Positions 7,976-15,901 are shown, counted from the first letter of the stretch. The stretch: DNA of 64,000 nt from JANMOK01 sp031415055 (GCA_031415055.1 JANOQZ010000001.1:1-64000), one strand, 5' to 3'. Notes: generated by a model not told the origin, from the letters alone. Numbers and translations are program-made.

Positions 7976-8953
7976 ATGACAGTAACGCGCGCCGTTGTCA
8001 TTGGCAGTGGGCATTATTTGCCCGAACGGACCATTCCCAATTCGTGGTTTCTCGACAAGGTCGATACAACCGACGAATGGATTATCGCGCGTACCGGTAT
8101 CGAACGGCGACACTTTGCGGCTGAAGGCGAAAAGACTTCGGACTTGGCCATTGCCGCGGCAAACCGGGCGCTGGCAAATGCGGCAATTGGAGCTGACACG
8201 CTGGACGCCCTGATTCTTGCCACCGCAACCCCGGACCAGACTTTCCCCTCAACCGCTACACGCGTGCAGTCGGCAATCGGCATGAAACAGGGATTCGCCT
8301 TCGACCTGCACGCCGTCTGCGCCGGATTCATTTTCGCTTTGGCACAGGCCAATGCCCTGATCCTTGCGGGAACGGCAAAACGGGTGATGGTGATTGGAGC
8401 GGAAACTTTTTCGCGCATCCTCGATTTCACCGATCGGGGAACCTGCGTTTTGTTTGGTGACGGTGCCGGTGCGATTATCCTAGAAGCCCAACTAGGTTCG
8501 GGCAAAAAATCAGACCGTGGCATCCTGTCAACCGACCTCAATTCCGATGGGCAGTATAACGATCTGCTCTATGTCGATGGTGGCCCGTCCAGCACTCAAA
8601 CTTCGGGCGTGGTTCGCATGGCGGGGCAGGAAGTGTTCAAGCATGCTGTGATCAAACTGGCAGAAACCGCTGAAAAGGCTATGGAAAAGGCGGGCGTTGC
8701 TGCCGACGATGTGACCTGGATGGTGCCGCATCAGGCCAATTTACGCATCATCAAATCGACCGCGCAAAAGATGGGGCTGCCCATGGACCGCGTCATTGTG
8801 ACAGTGCAAGACCATGGCAATACTTCCGCTGCCTCTATCCCGCTCGCACTCTCTGTCGCCGCTGCAAGCGGCCAAATCAAACGCGGCGATCTGTTGTTGA
8901 CCGAGGCAATCGGCGGCGGATTGGCTTGGGGTGCAGCTGCTTTGCGCTGGTAG
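7976..8953 (+). CDS. fabH: 3-oxoacyl-ACP synthase III
   Basis: Starts fatty-acid chains by condensing acetyl-CoA with malonyl-ACP. The catalytic triad is visible: cysteine in DLHAVCAGFIFAL, histidine in WMVPHQANLRII and asparagine in DHGNTSAASIPLAL. DGAGAIIL and the C-terminal AIGGGLAWGAAALRW are typical of FabH. The ATG at 7976 lies one base after the plsX stop; a longer reading frame upstream is antisense-like overlap with plsX. The length of 325 residues is standard. Confidence 0.97.
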   Translation: MTVTRAVVIGSGHYLPERTIPNSWFLDKVDTTDEWIIARTGIERRHFAAEGEKTSDLAIAAANRALANAAIGADTLDALILATATPDQTFPSTATRVQSAIGMKQGFAFDLHAVCAGFIFALAQANALILAGTAKRVMVIGAETFSRILDFTDRGTCVLFGDGAGAIILEAQLGSGKKSDRGILSTDLNSDGQYNDLLYVDGGPSSTQTSGVVRMAGQEVFKHAVIKLAETAEKAMEKAGVAADDVTWMVPHQANLRIIKSTAQKMGLPMDRVIVTVQDHGNTSAASIPLALSVAAASGQIKRGDLLLTEAIGGGLAWGAAALRW

Positions 8954-9059
8954 CTTTCCGCTTACGTCGCTGTCTGCACGTCTGCCCGCAAGTCATTGTT
9001 ATTGACTCTCTTTCGCCAGTTCCGATACGTTTCGTCAACGAACAAGGGGGACCGCCAGC

Positions 9060-9362
9060 ATGAGCGACAATACTTTAACCCGTATGGACCTCAGTGAAGC
9101 CGTTTTTCGCGAAGTCGGGCTCAGCCGCAACGAATCTGCCGATCTGGTCGAAAGCGTGCTGAAACACATGTCCGACGCTTTGGTCAAAGGCGAGCAGGTC
9201 AAGATCTCTTCCTTCGGTACCTTTTCGGTCCGCTCAAAATCTGAACGCGTGGGCCGCAATCCAAAAACCGGCGAGGAAGTACCGATCGATCCACGTCGTG
9301 TTTTAACGTTCCGCCCGTCGCATTTGATGAAAGAGCGCGTGGATGTGGGCAACAAGTCCTGA
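9060..9362 (+). CDS. ihfA: Integration host factor subunit alpha
   Basis: A 100-residue nucleoid protein that bends DNA as a heterodimer with IhfB. It has the HU/IHF fold: LTRMDLSEAVFREVGLSRNES, VKISSFGTFSVRSKSERVGRNPKTGEEVPI (the DNA-intercalating beta arm with the conserved RNPKTGE-P) and the C-terminal helix LKERVD-like HLMKERVDVGNKS. AAGGGGG precedes the ATG. The 106-base gap after fabH contains TTGACT and GATACG spaced 16 apart, a possible own promoter. The next gene starts 10 bases on. Confidence 0.96.
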   Translation: MSDNTLTRMDLSEAVFREVGLSRNESADLVESVLKHMSDALVKGEQVKISSFGTFSVRSKSERVGRNPKTGEEVPIDPRRVLTFRPSHLMKERVDVGNKS

Positions 9363-9372
9363 CCCGTTTCCA

Positions 9373-9843
9373 ATGAAAAAGTCACCCGACGCGTTTCGAA
9401 CAATCAGCGAAGTGGCCGATGCACTTGACGTGCCCGCCCATGTGCTGCGGTTTTGGGAAAGCAAATTTACCCAAATCCGCCCGGTAAAACGCGGCGGCGG
9501 CAGGCGATACTATCGCCCCGATGATGTGAACCTTCTCAAGGGCATACGCGAACTTCTTTATACCGACGGTATGACGATCAAGGGTGTGCAAAAAGTGTTG
9601 CGCGACCAAGGCAGTAAAAGTGTGGCTGCCGGCGCGGCCGAAGATTCGCCGGTCGCCGTTGTCGAGCCAGAAAAAGCAAAATCGGCTCAGCCAAACTTGT
9701 TCGCCGCCGAGCCGGAGCCGCTTAAACTTGACCAGCGCGTTGTGGCGACACCGCATCGACACGGCCTGTCGCCGACACAGCGAAAAGAATTGGCCAACAT
9801 CGTCCAAGAGCTTGAGTCTCTGCGCGATTCGATGCGGAACTAA
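9373..9843 (+). CDS. MerR-family transcriptional regulator
   Basis: A 156-residue regulator with a MerR winged helix at the N-terminus: FRTISEVADALDVPAHVLRFWESKFTQI and RRYYRPDDVNLLKGIRELLYTDGMTIKGVQKVL. The middle is a low-complexity linker rich in Ala, Pro and Glu, followed by a short helix RKELANIVQELESLRDSM. No metal-binding cysteines are present, so it is not a metal sensor of the classical type. The gene is always found after ihfA in Rhodobacterales, but its targets are not known to me. The ATG at 9373 removes a spurious extension that overlaps ihfA. Confidence 0.88.
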   Translation: MKKSPDAFRTISEVADALDVPAHVLRFWESKFTQIRPVKRGGGRRYYRPDDVNLLKGIRELLYTDGMTIKGVQKVLRDQGSKSVAAGAAEDSPVAVVEPEKAKSAQPNLFAAEPEPLKLDQRVVATPHRHGLSPTQRKELANIVQELESLRDSMRN

Positions 9844-9885
9844 CCGCTTGCCCCTTTTGTGCTCAACGCTATAAGAACGCCCAGT

Positions 9886-9962
9886 CGGGCTATAGCGCAG
9901 TTTGGTAGCGCGTTCGTCTGGGGGACGAGAGGTCGTCAGTTCAAATCTGGCTAGCCCGACCA
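9886..9962 (+). tRNA. tRNA-Pro (anticodon GGG), CCA encoded
   Basis: The acceptor stem CGGGCTA pairs fully with TAGCCCG. The D arm GCGC-AGTTTGGTA-GCGC, an anticodon stem with loop CTGGGGG (anticodon GGG, positions 34-36), and the T arm GTCAG-TTCAAAT-CTGGC all fold. Discriminator A and CCA are encoded at 9959-9962. It lies 43 bases after the merR gene and is followed by dcd after 25 bases. Confidence 0.97.
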
Positions 9963-9987
9963 ATTAACGCCAGCAATCAGGCAACAC

Positions 9988-11058
9988 ATGAACGGCGTTC
10001 TTCCTTCACAAACCCTCCGCGCCATGCTGACCAAGGGCCAAATCGCCGTCAGCCAACCCATCGCTGAGGGCCAAATCCAACCCGCCAGCCTTGACCTGCG
10101 TCTGGGTCACAGGGCCTATCGCGTGCGGGCTTCGTTCCTGCCGGGGCTAGCTAAAAGCGTCGCGCAACGCTTGCCAGATTTCGCCATGCATGAGGTCGAT
10201 TTGACTGGCGGTGCCGTGCTGGAAAAAGGCTGCGTTTATGTGGTGCCGCTGATGGAATCTTTGGCCCTGCCTGCCACAATCAATGCTGTCGCCAACGCCA
10301 AAAGTTCGACAGGTCGGCTCGATCTGTTCACCCGTTTGATCCTCGACGGTGGCACCGAATTTGATCGGGTTGATGCGGGTTACCAAGGCCCGCTCTTCGC
10401 CGAGATTTCCCCGCGATCCTTTTCCGTCCTCGCCCGCCCCGGCATGCGTCTCAATCAAATTCGCTTCCGCCACGGCCAGTCGATTTTGACCGATGCCGAA
10501 CTCACCGCGCTCGACAAAGCGGTCGGACTAGTCAACGTACCAGCCCATATCGACGGCGGCCTTGGCTTTTCCGTTGATTTGCAGCCACAAACCGGCGGCA
10601 TCGTCGGTTACCGTGCCAAACCACATACCGGCCTGATCGACCTCGACAAAATTGGCCATTACGAGAAAGCCGATTACTGGGAAGAAGTCCGCGCCGAAAA
10701 CGGCCGCATCATCCTCGACCCCGGTGCCTTTTACATCCTCGTCAGCCGCGAGGCGGTGCATGTGCCGCCACAATGTGCCGCCGAAATGGCCCCTTATCTG
10801 GCAATGGTCGGTGAATTTCGCGTGCATTACGCCGGTTTCTTTGACCCCGGCTTTGGCCATTCAGCCGCTGGCGGCGGTGGTTCGCGCGGTGTTCTGGAAG
10901 TGCGCTGCCACGAAGCGCCATTTGCACTTGAACACAGTCAGATCGTTGGGCGTTTGGTTTACGAACGCATGGCGCAGGTGCCCGACTTGCTCTACGGCTC
11001 CAGCATGGGGTCAAACTATCAGGGTCAGGGTCTGAAACTGTCGAAGCATTTCCGTTAG
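9988..11058 (+). CDS. dcd: dCTP deaminase, long two-domain form
   Basis: Deaminates dCTP to dUTP for thymidylate synthesis. At 356 residues it is nearly twice the length of E. coli Dcd, as in other Rhodobacterales, and looks like two tandem trimeric-dUTPase-type folds. The first half has QPASLDLRLGHRAYRVRASFLPG, AKSSTGRLDLFTR and GYQGPLFAEISPRSFSVLARPGMRLNQIRF. The second half repeats the pattern with EMAPYLAMVGEFRVHYAGFFDPGFGH and VLEVRCHEAPFALEHSQIVGRLVYE. Its stop overlaps the convergent relE-type toxin by 4 bases. Confidence 0.93.
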   Translation: MNGVLPSQTLRAMLTKGQIAVSQPIAEGQIQPASLDLRLGHRAYRVRASFLPGLAKSVAQRLPDFAMHEVDLTGGAVLEKGCVYVVPLMESLALPATINAVANAKSSTGRLDLFTRLILDGGTEFDRVDAGYQGPLFAEISPRSFSVLARPGMRLNQIRFRHGQSILTDAELTALDKAVGLVNVPAHIDGGLGFSVDLQPQTGGIVGYRAKPHTGLIDLDKIGHYEKADYWEEVRAENGRIILDPGAFYILVSREAVHVPPQCAAEMAPYLAMVGEFRVHYAGFFDPGFGHSAAGGGGSRGVLEVRCHEAPFALEHSQIVGRLVYERMAQVPDLLYGSSMGSNYQGQGLKLSKHFR

Positions 11059-11327
11059 CGGCCTAGTTTCAAATAGACGTCGCCGCGTTTGGCGACCGTC
11101 AAAACCAAAATCAAAAGTATGCCATTGTCCAGCGAATAGACCACCCGCCAGTCGCCGACTCGCAGCCGCCACCTGTCTTTCCATCCGGAAAGTTTTTTGA
11201 CATCACCGGCATATGGGTCGTCTTCCAGCGCATAAAGTGCCGACTTGATTCTTTCATTCAAGGTTTCGTCACGAATCGCCTTTAGGTCCTTTTTTGCCTT
11301 GTTCGAAAGCTTGATTGTCCAATTCAA
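11055..11327 (-). CDS. RelE/ParE-family toxin
   Basis: A 90-residue RelE-fold toxin, probably a ribosome-dependent mRNA interferase. The sequence WTIKLSNKAKKDLKAIRDETL, then DPYAGDVKKLSGWKDRWRLRVGDWRVVYSLDNGILLILVLTVAKRGDVY is the standard family core; the R-R-D-Y and late R residues (RLRVGDWRVVY, AKRGDVY) are the catalytic region. It is co-transcribed behind its antitoxin with a 6-base gap. The stop overlaps that of dcd by 4 bases, which implies insertion immediately behind dcd without damage. Confidence 0.9.
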   Translation of the reverse strand: MNWTIKLSNKAKKDLKAIRDETLNERIKSALYALEDDPYAGDVKKLSGWKDRWRLRVGDWRVVYSLDNGILLILVLTVAKRGDVYLKLGR

Positions 11328-11333
11328 GGTTTA

Positions 11334-11591
11334 CTATTCCCTCGGTCCAAAGACTTCTTCCATCGAATAAGAAACCCCGGTCTTCCGATACTCTTCCATC
11401 GCTTCCTCGGCCATTTCGCCCAGCGCCTTGTCTTCCATTTCGTCCAGCCATGCCACATCTTCCACCGGCACCAAAACCGCCACCGGTTTGCCGTGTTTTT
11501 CGATTGTCACCCGCTCGTGCCCGTATTGCACCCGACCCAAGATATCGGCCCATTGCAGGCGCGCTTCACTCATGCTCAAGGATTTGCCCAT
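11334..11591 (-). CDS. Phd/YefM-family antitoxin
   Basis: Neutralises the RelE-type toxin that follows and probably represses the pair. The 85-residue protein starts MGKSLSMSEARLQWADILGRVQYGHERVTIEKHGKPVAVLVPVED, the Phd DNA-binding fold with the EKHGKP-A-LVP signature, and has an acidic C-terminal toxin-wrapping tail (EMAEEAMEEYRKTGVSYSMEEV). The ATG at 11591 is chosen because GGAGAA lies 4 bases before it; a start 7 codons upstream is possible. A strong inverted repeat lies 40 bases upstream. Confidence 0.88.
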   Translation of the reverse strand: MGKSLSMSEARLQWADILGRVQYGHERVTIEKHGKPVAVLVPVEDVAWLDEMEDKALGEMAEEAMEEYRKTGVSYSMEEVFGPRE

Positions 11592-11632
11592 GATTTTCTC
11601 CGTTTTGTACATTTAATAATATATGCTAATAA

Positions 11633-11665
11633 TGCACATATTACAACTATTACCCAATATGTGCA
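11633..11665. promoter_or_regulatory. Inverted repeat, probable toxin-antitoxin operator
   Basis: TGCACATATT (11633-11642) and AATATGTGCA (11656-11665) form a perfect 10-bp inverted repeat in an AT-rich stretch between the antitoxin gene and the divergent cytochrome b561 gene. Phd-type antitoxins bind such repeats at their own promoter. It could also serve the divergent gene. Confidence 0.6.
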
Positions 11666-11732
11666 AAATACCGGTACTTTTCTTCTCGTTCAAGCACCGA
11701 TAGCTTCCGCGCGAAAATTCGTCGGAGGGACC

Positions 11733-12230
11733 ATGCCCAACACGCCCCCAACCTACTCGCGCATCCAATCCCTGCTGCATTGGACCATTGCTGCAATGGT
11801 GATCTTTCAAGTCTTGGTGAATCACGATATCGGCCGGGCCTATCACGCCGTCCACGACCAAACGATTCCCTCGGCCAAGGTCGCGCTTTGGGCCAGCATT
11901 CATGTTTGGGGCGGTACGTTGATCCTTTTTCTGGCGCTATGGTTAATTGCCCTTCGATGGACCCGTGGAGTTCCTTCCGCGCCGAATGACGAGTCTCGCT
12001 TCCTAAAACTTGTTGCGCTCGGCACCAAGATTGCGCTCTACGCCCTTGTGATTGGCTCACCGCTCACCGGGATCGCGGCGTGGTTTCTTGATGTTCGCGC
12101 CCTTGGCTTGCTGCATTCGATGGCCAATATTCCAGCCAAGTTGCTGATTTTACTGCATTTCTGCGGGGCATTGTATCAACATTTCGTTATGAAGTCGAAT
12201 GTCCTAAGCAGAATTCTGCCCATCCGATAA
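11733..12230 (+). CDS. Cytochrome b561-family membrane protein
   Basis: A 165-residue di-haem b-type cytochrome of the CybB type, moving electrons between quinones and other partners in the inner membrane. Four hydrophobic segments are visible (IAAMVIFQVLV, GTLILFLALWLIAL, LGTKIALYALVIGSPLTGIAAWF, PAKLLILLHFCGALY). Candidate haem histidines lie in SLLHWTIA, WASIHVWGG, GLLHSMA and LLILLHFC. The ATG at 11733 has GGAGGGA 2-8 bases upstream. It is divergent from the RelE/Phd module, and its promoter may share the inverted repeat at 11633-11665. Confidence 0.87.
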   Translation: MPNTPPTYSRIQSLLHWTIAAMVIFQVLVNHDIGRAYHAVHDQTIPSAKVALWASIHVWGGTLILFLALWLIALRWTRGVPSAPNDESRFLKLVALGTKIALYALVIGSPLTGIAAWFLDVRALGLLHSMANIPAKLLILLHFCGALYQHFVMKSNVLSRILPIR

Positions 12231-12304
12231 ATCGTAAACATATGCCATATTTGGGCCACGATTGCCACTTATCCACAAGATGTGCGAAGGAACCACAATA
12301 TATA

Positions 12305-12450
12305 GGTGCCCAAGCGCAAATACTGGGCCAGTTCGTTCCCGTGTGGGGGCAAGAGAACGGCTTTCGGCCCAGAGTTCGTGTAAGAACCTTAGCGAGTGTT
12401 TGCGTGACAACCGGGACGGACCGGGCATCACATTGCCCGCCGCCCCGGGG
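12305..12450 (+). ncRNA. Candidate structured non-coding RNA
   Basis: This stretch between cytochrome b561 and a small membrane protein has no protein-like frame but folds well. Nested helices are GGTGCCC (12305-12311) with GGGCATC (12423-12429), GCGCAAATACT (12314-12324) with AGTGTTTGCGT (12395-12405, two G.U pairs), CTGGGCC (12323-12329) with GGCCCAG (12366-12372), CGTTC (12334-12338) with GAACG (12355-12359), and a GTTC/GAAC hairpin (12374-12386). An AT-rich CAATATATA lies just upstream as a possible -10, and a GC-rich hairpin CGCCCC-GGGGCG follows at 12441-12452. The family is not recognised; a 6S-like RNA is one possibility. Confidence 0.4.
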
Positions 12451-12532
12451 GCGCACCAAAATGTTTCATAATTTCGCCAAAATTGTCAGCAATCTTAGAA
12501 TGGTTGCGTAATTAGTGAGAGTGCCTGCAAAA

Positions 12533-12733
12533 ATGTCCGAAGCTCAAGTAAATCTGCGTCGCCAGCCGCTACCAAACGCCAAAAGGCATTCCTCCGACAA
12601 ATTCCGTTACTCGGGTGTCATGGTAGGCATCGCCGCCGCCGCCGCCTTGGCCTTTGCCTTCATGCTTCGCCCGGCGCCAGATGCCAGCCAAGAGAACACC
12701 CTAAGCGCCGCCGAGTTGCCGCAGATCAATTAG
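12533..12733 (+). CDS. Small single-pass membrane protein, unknown
   Basis: A 66-residue protein that I do not recognise by name. It has a basic N-terminus (RRQPLPNAKRHSSDKFRYSG), one hydrophobic segment (VMVGIAAAAALAFAFML) and a short polar tail, which suggests an inner-membrane protein with its N-terminus inside. The ATG at 12533 is chosen; a GTG 6 codons upstream is also open. It stands alone between the candidate RNA and a convergent terminator. Composition is normal for the chromosome. Confidence 0.6.
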   Translation: MSEAQVNLRRQPLPNAKRHSSDKFRYSGVMVGIAAAAALAFAFMLRPAPDASQENTLSAAELPQIN

Positions 12734-12747
12734 TTGCGCAAAACACA

Positions 12748-12767
12748 ACGGGGCCCGCAGGGCCCGT
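12748..12767. terminator. Convergent terminator hairpin
   Basis: ACGGG-CCC pairs with GGG-CCCGT around a GCA loop with a one-base bulge. It sits between the stops of the small membrane protein gene and the convergent DUF6280 gene and can serve both. Confidence 0.6.
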
Positions 12768-12792
12768 CGATCTACCGCAAATCCGCTAAAGC

Positions 12793-13104
12793 TTAGGCTG
12801 CGGCTGCTTGATGCTGCCGTTCGCTTTCTTCCCGGCTCAGCGCCACCGAAGTGCGCACGCCGCGGCGCACGAAATCCATCATGCCTTTGACACAGCGCTC
12901 GGATGGATCAATCCCCGCGCACATCAATACTTCCCGACCGTCGCGCGAACGCGCCCAGCGGGCAATGACTTCTGCGCCATTGCCGTATTTCTTGTCATCC
13001 GCAATTGCGTCGTCGAGTGCCGCCAGAACCACCGCCGCAAACAGTTTTTGCGCCCGTGCACCCTGGTCGTTGGCAAACGCCGTTGAATCAACGTAATCGA
13101 ACAT
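12793..13104 (-). CDS. DUF6280 family protein
   Basis: A 103-residue soluble protein of the family DUF6280, confined to Rhodobacterales as far as I know and without assigned function. The core reads MFDYVDSTAFANDQGARAQKLFAAVVLAALDDAIADDKKYGNG, then RWARSRDGREVLMCAGIDPSERCVKGMMDFVRRGVRTSVALSREESER. It is predicted helical, with no membrane segment. The ATG at 13104 has AGGGGGC just upstream, so the longer open frame with a cysteine-rich N-terminus is not used. A 13-bp inverted repeat lies 37 bases upstream. Confidence 0.82.
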   Translation of the reverse strand: MFDYVDSTAFANDQGARAQKLFAAVVLAALDDAIADDKKYGNGAEVIARWARSRDGREVLMCAGIDPSERCVKGMMDFVRRGVRTSVALSREESERQHQAAAA

Positions 13105-13140
13105 TACGCCCCCTACATGGCTTTTCATTACTACTGGTAG

Positions 13141-13176
13141 TGCACTATGACAGTTTAGTGACCTGTCAGTAGTGCA
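13141..13176. promoter_or_regulatory. Long inverted repeat upstream of the DUF6280 gene
   Basis: TGCACTATGACAG (13141-13153) and CTGTCAGTAGTGCA (13163-13176) pair over 13 bp with one bulged G and a 9-base loop. The palindrome TAGTGCACTA overlaps the left arm. Position in front of the DUF6280 start suggests an operator or a structured leader. The remaining 200 bases up to the frcR stop show nothing else I can name. Confidence 0.5.
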
Positions 13177-13384
13177 AATAGCGCATAACTGCTCTGCCTC
13201 AAAGACATATCTTCGCCACAATTCAGATTTTTTTGACCCGGCAATTTCCCGCCTATCCTGCTATGTTGCACTGCAGCTAACGCCTTGTATTCGTGAGACG
13301 AAAGCCCTGAAGCGCAAAACTTAACTTTCGTTGAATTTCGGGTGTTTCAACGACAAGCCGCGACAATATCGCACAGGCGCGGCT

Positions 13385-14575
13385 TCAGGCGACATCGGGT
13401 GCTTTGAACAAAACCGAGCGTTTCATCAAGTATCTAGCGGCAATTGGTAGACGTGCGGCACCGATCGCGCGGGCATTGCTGCCCTGCTTTCCGGCATGCA
13501 CCGAAACCGGACTGATTCCCCGCGCATCCAGCTCGGTCAGCGCCAAACGCGTTGCTGCCACCAACTTTTCGCAAACAAATATCGGGAAACCGCCATCGAT
13601 AATTGCCGCTTCAAAGTCGATCACTGAACAGGCGGCGACGATTGCGATGGCAATATGACGGGCGGTTCCTCTGATCCATCGCTCCAATGGCGCACCCAGA
13701 TTTTCCCAGCCATCGCTGTTTTGCCACAGGCGCGAAGGGTCTTGTCCGTCGTTTTGCAGCGCGGTTTCCAACAAATGGATCGAGGCGCGGTCGATCAGCG
13801 ACACCACTTTCCCCGGCGCTTCGCCCACCGGCATTGCCCCCAAGGCCCCGGCATTGCCACTTGGTCCGGAAAAGACCGCATGGTTCAAAACAACCCCACC
13901 ACCAATGAAAAAACCGACGAAGAAATACACGAACGAGGTGAACTCACGCCCCCGCCCCAAAGCCAATTCTGCTTCGCAGGCCGCCGTCGCGTCATTCTCC
14001 AGAAACGTTGGCAAATCCGTGACATGGGCCAATTCCGCCAACATGTCCACGTCGCGCCAAGCGTCCATCTCGGCCCGACTTGCACCAATTTGCTCGGTCC
14101 AACTCCACATTTCAAAAGGCATCGCTACCCCGATACCGGTCAAACGACGGCGCAATTTTTCCGGCAATTGTGACTTCAAAAACTCGGCACCATTTCGGGC
14201 GAATTCGACAATACGGCCGGGCAACGGATAGGCATAAGCCTCGCTCACCTGTCCGCGAATCTGTCCGGCAAAATTCATCAAAACCAAATCGGCGCTGCGC
14301 CGACCGATTTTCAGACCCAAAGAAAACACCCCATCCGGGTTCAAGGCCAGCGGAATCGATGGCTGCCCGACCCGACCTTTGACCGGCACCCCCGGCAAAA
14401 CCAGTTCATCGCGCTCCAGCAACCGGGCAATAATTGTCACCGTTTGCGCCGACAACCCACTTCTCCGGGCAATTTCCGCCCGCGACAGTGCCCCTTCGCG
14501 TTGGATCAAAGACAGGACCAAACGCTCGTTATAGTCGCGGACACGGGCCTGATTCGAGCCGCCACCAAGGTTCAT
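13385..14575 (-). CDS. frcR: ROK-family repressor of the fructose ABC operon
   Basis: A 396-residue NagC/XylR-type regulator: an N-terminal winged helix (NERLVLSLIQREGALSRAEIARRSGLSAQTVT) joined to a sugar-binding ROK domain (GVAMPFEMWS, FLENDATAACEAELALGRG, GGGVVLNHAVFSGPSGNAGALG). The zinc-binding cysteines of ROK kinases are absent, so this is a regulator, not a kinase. The ATG at 14575 gives the usual LGGGSNQARVRDYNERLV start with AAGGTG upstream. It is divergent from frcB, and the AT-rich intergenic region carries an imperfect palindrome where it likely binds. Confidence 0.85.
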   Translation of the reverse strand: MNLGGGSNQARVRDYNERLVLSLIQREGALSRAEIARRSGLSAQTVTIIARLLERDELVLPGVPVKGRVGQPSIPLALNPDGVFSLGLKIGRRSADLVLMNFAGQIRGQVSEAYAYPLPGRIVEFARNGAEFLKSQLPEKLRRRLTGIGVAMPFEMWSWTEQIGASRAEMDAWRDVDMLAELAHVTDLPTFLENDATAACEAELALGRGREFTSFVYFFVGFFIGGGVVLNHAVFSGPSGNAGALGAMPVGEAPGKVVSLIDRASIHLLETALQNDGQDPSRLWQNSDGWENLGAPLERWIRGTARHIAIAIVAACSVIDFEAAIIDGGFPIFVCEKLVAATRLALTELDARGISPVSVHAGKQGSNARAIGAARLPIAARYLMKRSVLFKAPDVA

Positions 14576-14664
14576 CACCTTGGTATCGCTGGTAAATTCG
14601 CGGTCACTTGCGTACGAGTCTGCCAAAATATTCCCCTGAATACCGCCAAACGTTGACTGCAAAA

Positions 14665-14696
14665 AATAATAAATCAACTGAATTTACTTATTGACA
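14665..14696. promoter_or_regulatory. frcR-frcB intergenic operator and -35 element
   Basis: AATAATAAATC (14665-14675) and GAATTTACTTATT (14680-14692) form an imperfect AT-rich palindrome of the sort bound by ROK repressors. TTGACA (14691-14696) at its right edge is a consensus -35 for frcB transcription; the -10 region is poor. Binding would block RNA polymerase. Confidence 0.5.
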
Positions 14697-14781
14697 AATT
14701 GTCGCATTCCGTGTGGGTTTACCGCAGGTGACCGTGCCGATTCTGCCGGGCATCAACAATGGAAACTTCGGGAGGAAATCC

Positions 14782-15807
14782 ATGAAACTTCACAGCAAAC
14801 TTATGCTGTCGGCAATTGGCGCGGCCACTTTGGCATTCGCATCGACCACATCCGCTCAAGCTGCCGATCTGGCCTGCTTGATCACCAAAAATAACACCAA
14901 CCCTTTCTTCGTGAAAATGAAAGAAGGCGCTGAAGCTGCTGCCACTGCATCGGGTCTCGACTTCCAAGCCTATGCTGGCGTGGTTGACGGCGACGCTGCT
15001 CCGCAAATCGAAGCGATCGAAAACTGCACTTCGGCCGGTGCCAAAGGTATCCTGATCACCGCGTCCAACGACTCGGTTATTCCGGCCCTGAAAGCTGCTC
15101 GCGCAGCTGGCATTCTGGTCATCGCTTTGGACACCCCGATTGGTGACCCAGACGCGACCGATTCGACCTTTGCTACTGACAACTTCGAAGCGGGTATCCT
15201 GATCGGCAAATGGGCTTTGGCTCAGCTTGGTGCCGAAGCAGCAAACGCCAAAATCGGCATGCTCGACATCAACAAAGACAACATCTCGGTTGACGTTGCT
15301 CGCGACACCGGCTTCCTCGTCGGTTTCGGCATCGAAGTACCTGATTTGACCGTTATGGGTTCGGAAACTGATGCGCGCGTTATCGGCCACGAAACCTCGA
15401 ACGCCAACCCTGAAGGCGGCCTGACAGCTACTGAAACTCTGCTGTCCAAAGATCCGGGCCTGAACGTGGTTTACACGATCAACGAACCGGCTGCCGAAGG
15501 CGCGTTCCAAGCGCTCAAAGCTGCTGGCCGTGATGCCGACACACTGGTTGTATCGGTTGACGGCGGCTGCCCGGGCGTGAAATCTGTTCAAGGCGGCATC
15601 ATTGGTGCAACCTCGATGCAGTTCCCGTTGTTGATGGCGTCCAAAGGCATCGAGGCAATTGCTGCTTTCGCCGCTGATGGCTCCAAACCAGCCAACTCCG
15701 AAGGCCTAAGCTTCTTCAACACAGGCGTCCAGTTGATCACCGACAAACCGGTTGACGGCGTTGCCTCGATCACTTCCGAAGAAGGCCTGAAAATCTGCTG
15801 GGGCTGA
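14782..15807 (+). CDS. frcB: Fructose-type ABC transporter, periplasmic sugar-binding protein
   Basis: Binds a sugar in the periplasm and delivers it to FrcC. The 341-residue protein has a Sec signal ending in TTSAQA-ADL and then ACLITKNNTNPFFVKMKEGA-like sequence (LITKNNTNPFFVKMK), ILITASNDSVIPAL, TFATDNFEAG, VYTINEPAAEGAFQAL and VSVDGGCPGVKSVQ. These track closely with Sinorhizobium meliloti FrcB, which binds fructose, mannose and ribose. GGGAGGAAA precedes the ATG. Codons here are richer in the commonest forms than in neighbouring genes, as expected for a highly expressed binding protein. Confidence 0.92.
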   Translation: MKLHSKLMLSAIGAATLAFASTTSAQAADLACLITKNNTNPFFVKMKEGAEAAATASGLDFQAYAGVVDGDAAPQIEAIENCTSAGAKGILITASNDSVIPALKAARAAGILVIALDTPIGDPDATDSTFATDNFEAGILIGKWALAQLGAEAANAKIGMLDINKDNISVDVARDTGFLVGFGIEVPDLTVMGSETDARVIGHETSNANPEGGLTATETLLSKDPGLNVVYTINEPAAEGAFQALKAAGRDADTLVVSVDGGCPGVKSVQGGIIGATSMQFPLLMASKGIEAIAAFAADGSKPANSEGLSFFNTGVQLITDKPVDGVASITSEEGLKICWG

Positions 15808-15836
15808 TATTTCCCCTTGATTAGCAGTTGAAATGT

Positions 15837-15863
15837 GAAGGGCGGCTGATACAGTCGCCCTTC
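15837..15863 (+). terminator. Intercistronic hairpin frcB-frcC
   Basis: GAAGGGCGGCTG pairs with CAGTCGCCCTTC (12 bp, one G.T) around an ATA loop, 29 bases after the frcB stop. No T-run follows, so it probably stabilises the frcB message and limits read-through, giving more binding protein than permease. Confidence 0.6.
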
Positions 15864-15901
15864 ATACGTTAAGAACAACAATAATCAGGCCGGGGGACAA
15901 G

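Noticed and set aside
12269..12277. DnaA box TTATCCACA (and another at 28358) as a sign of a replication origin
   Set aside because: Single boxes 16 kb apart, without clusters, AT-rich unwinding region or origin-linked genes.
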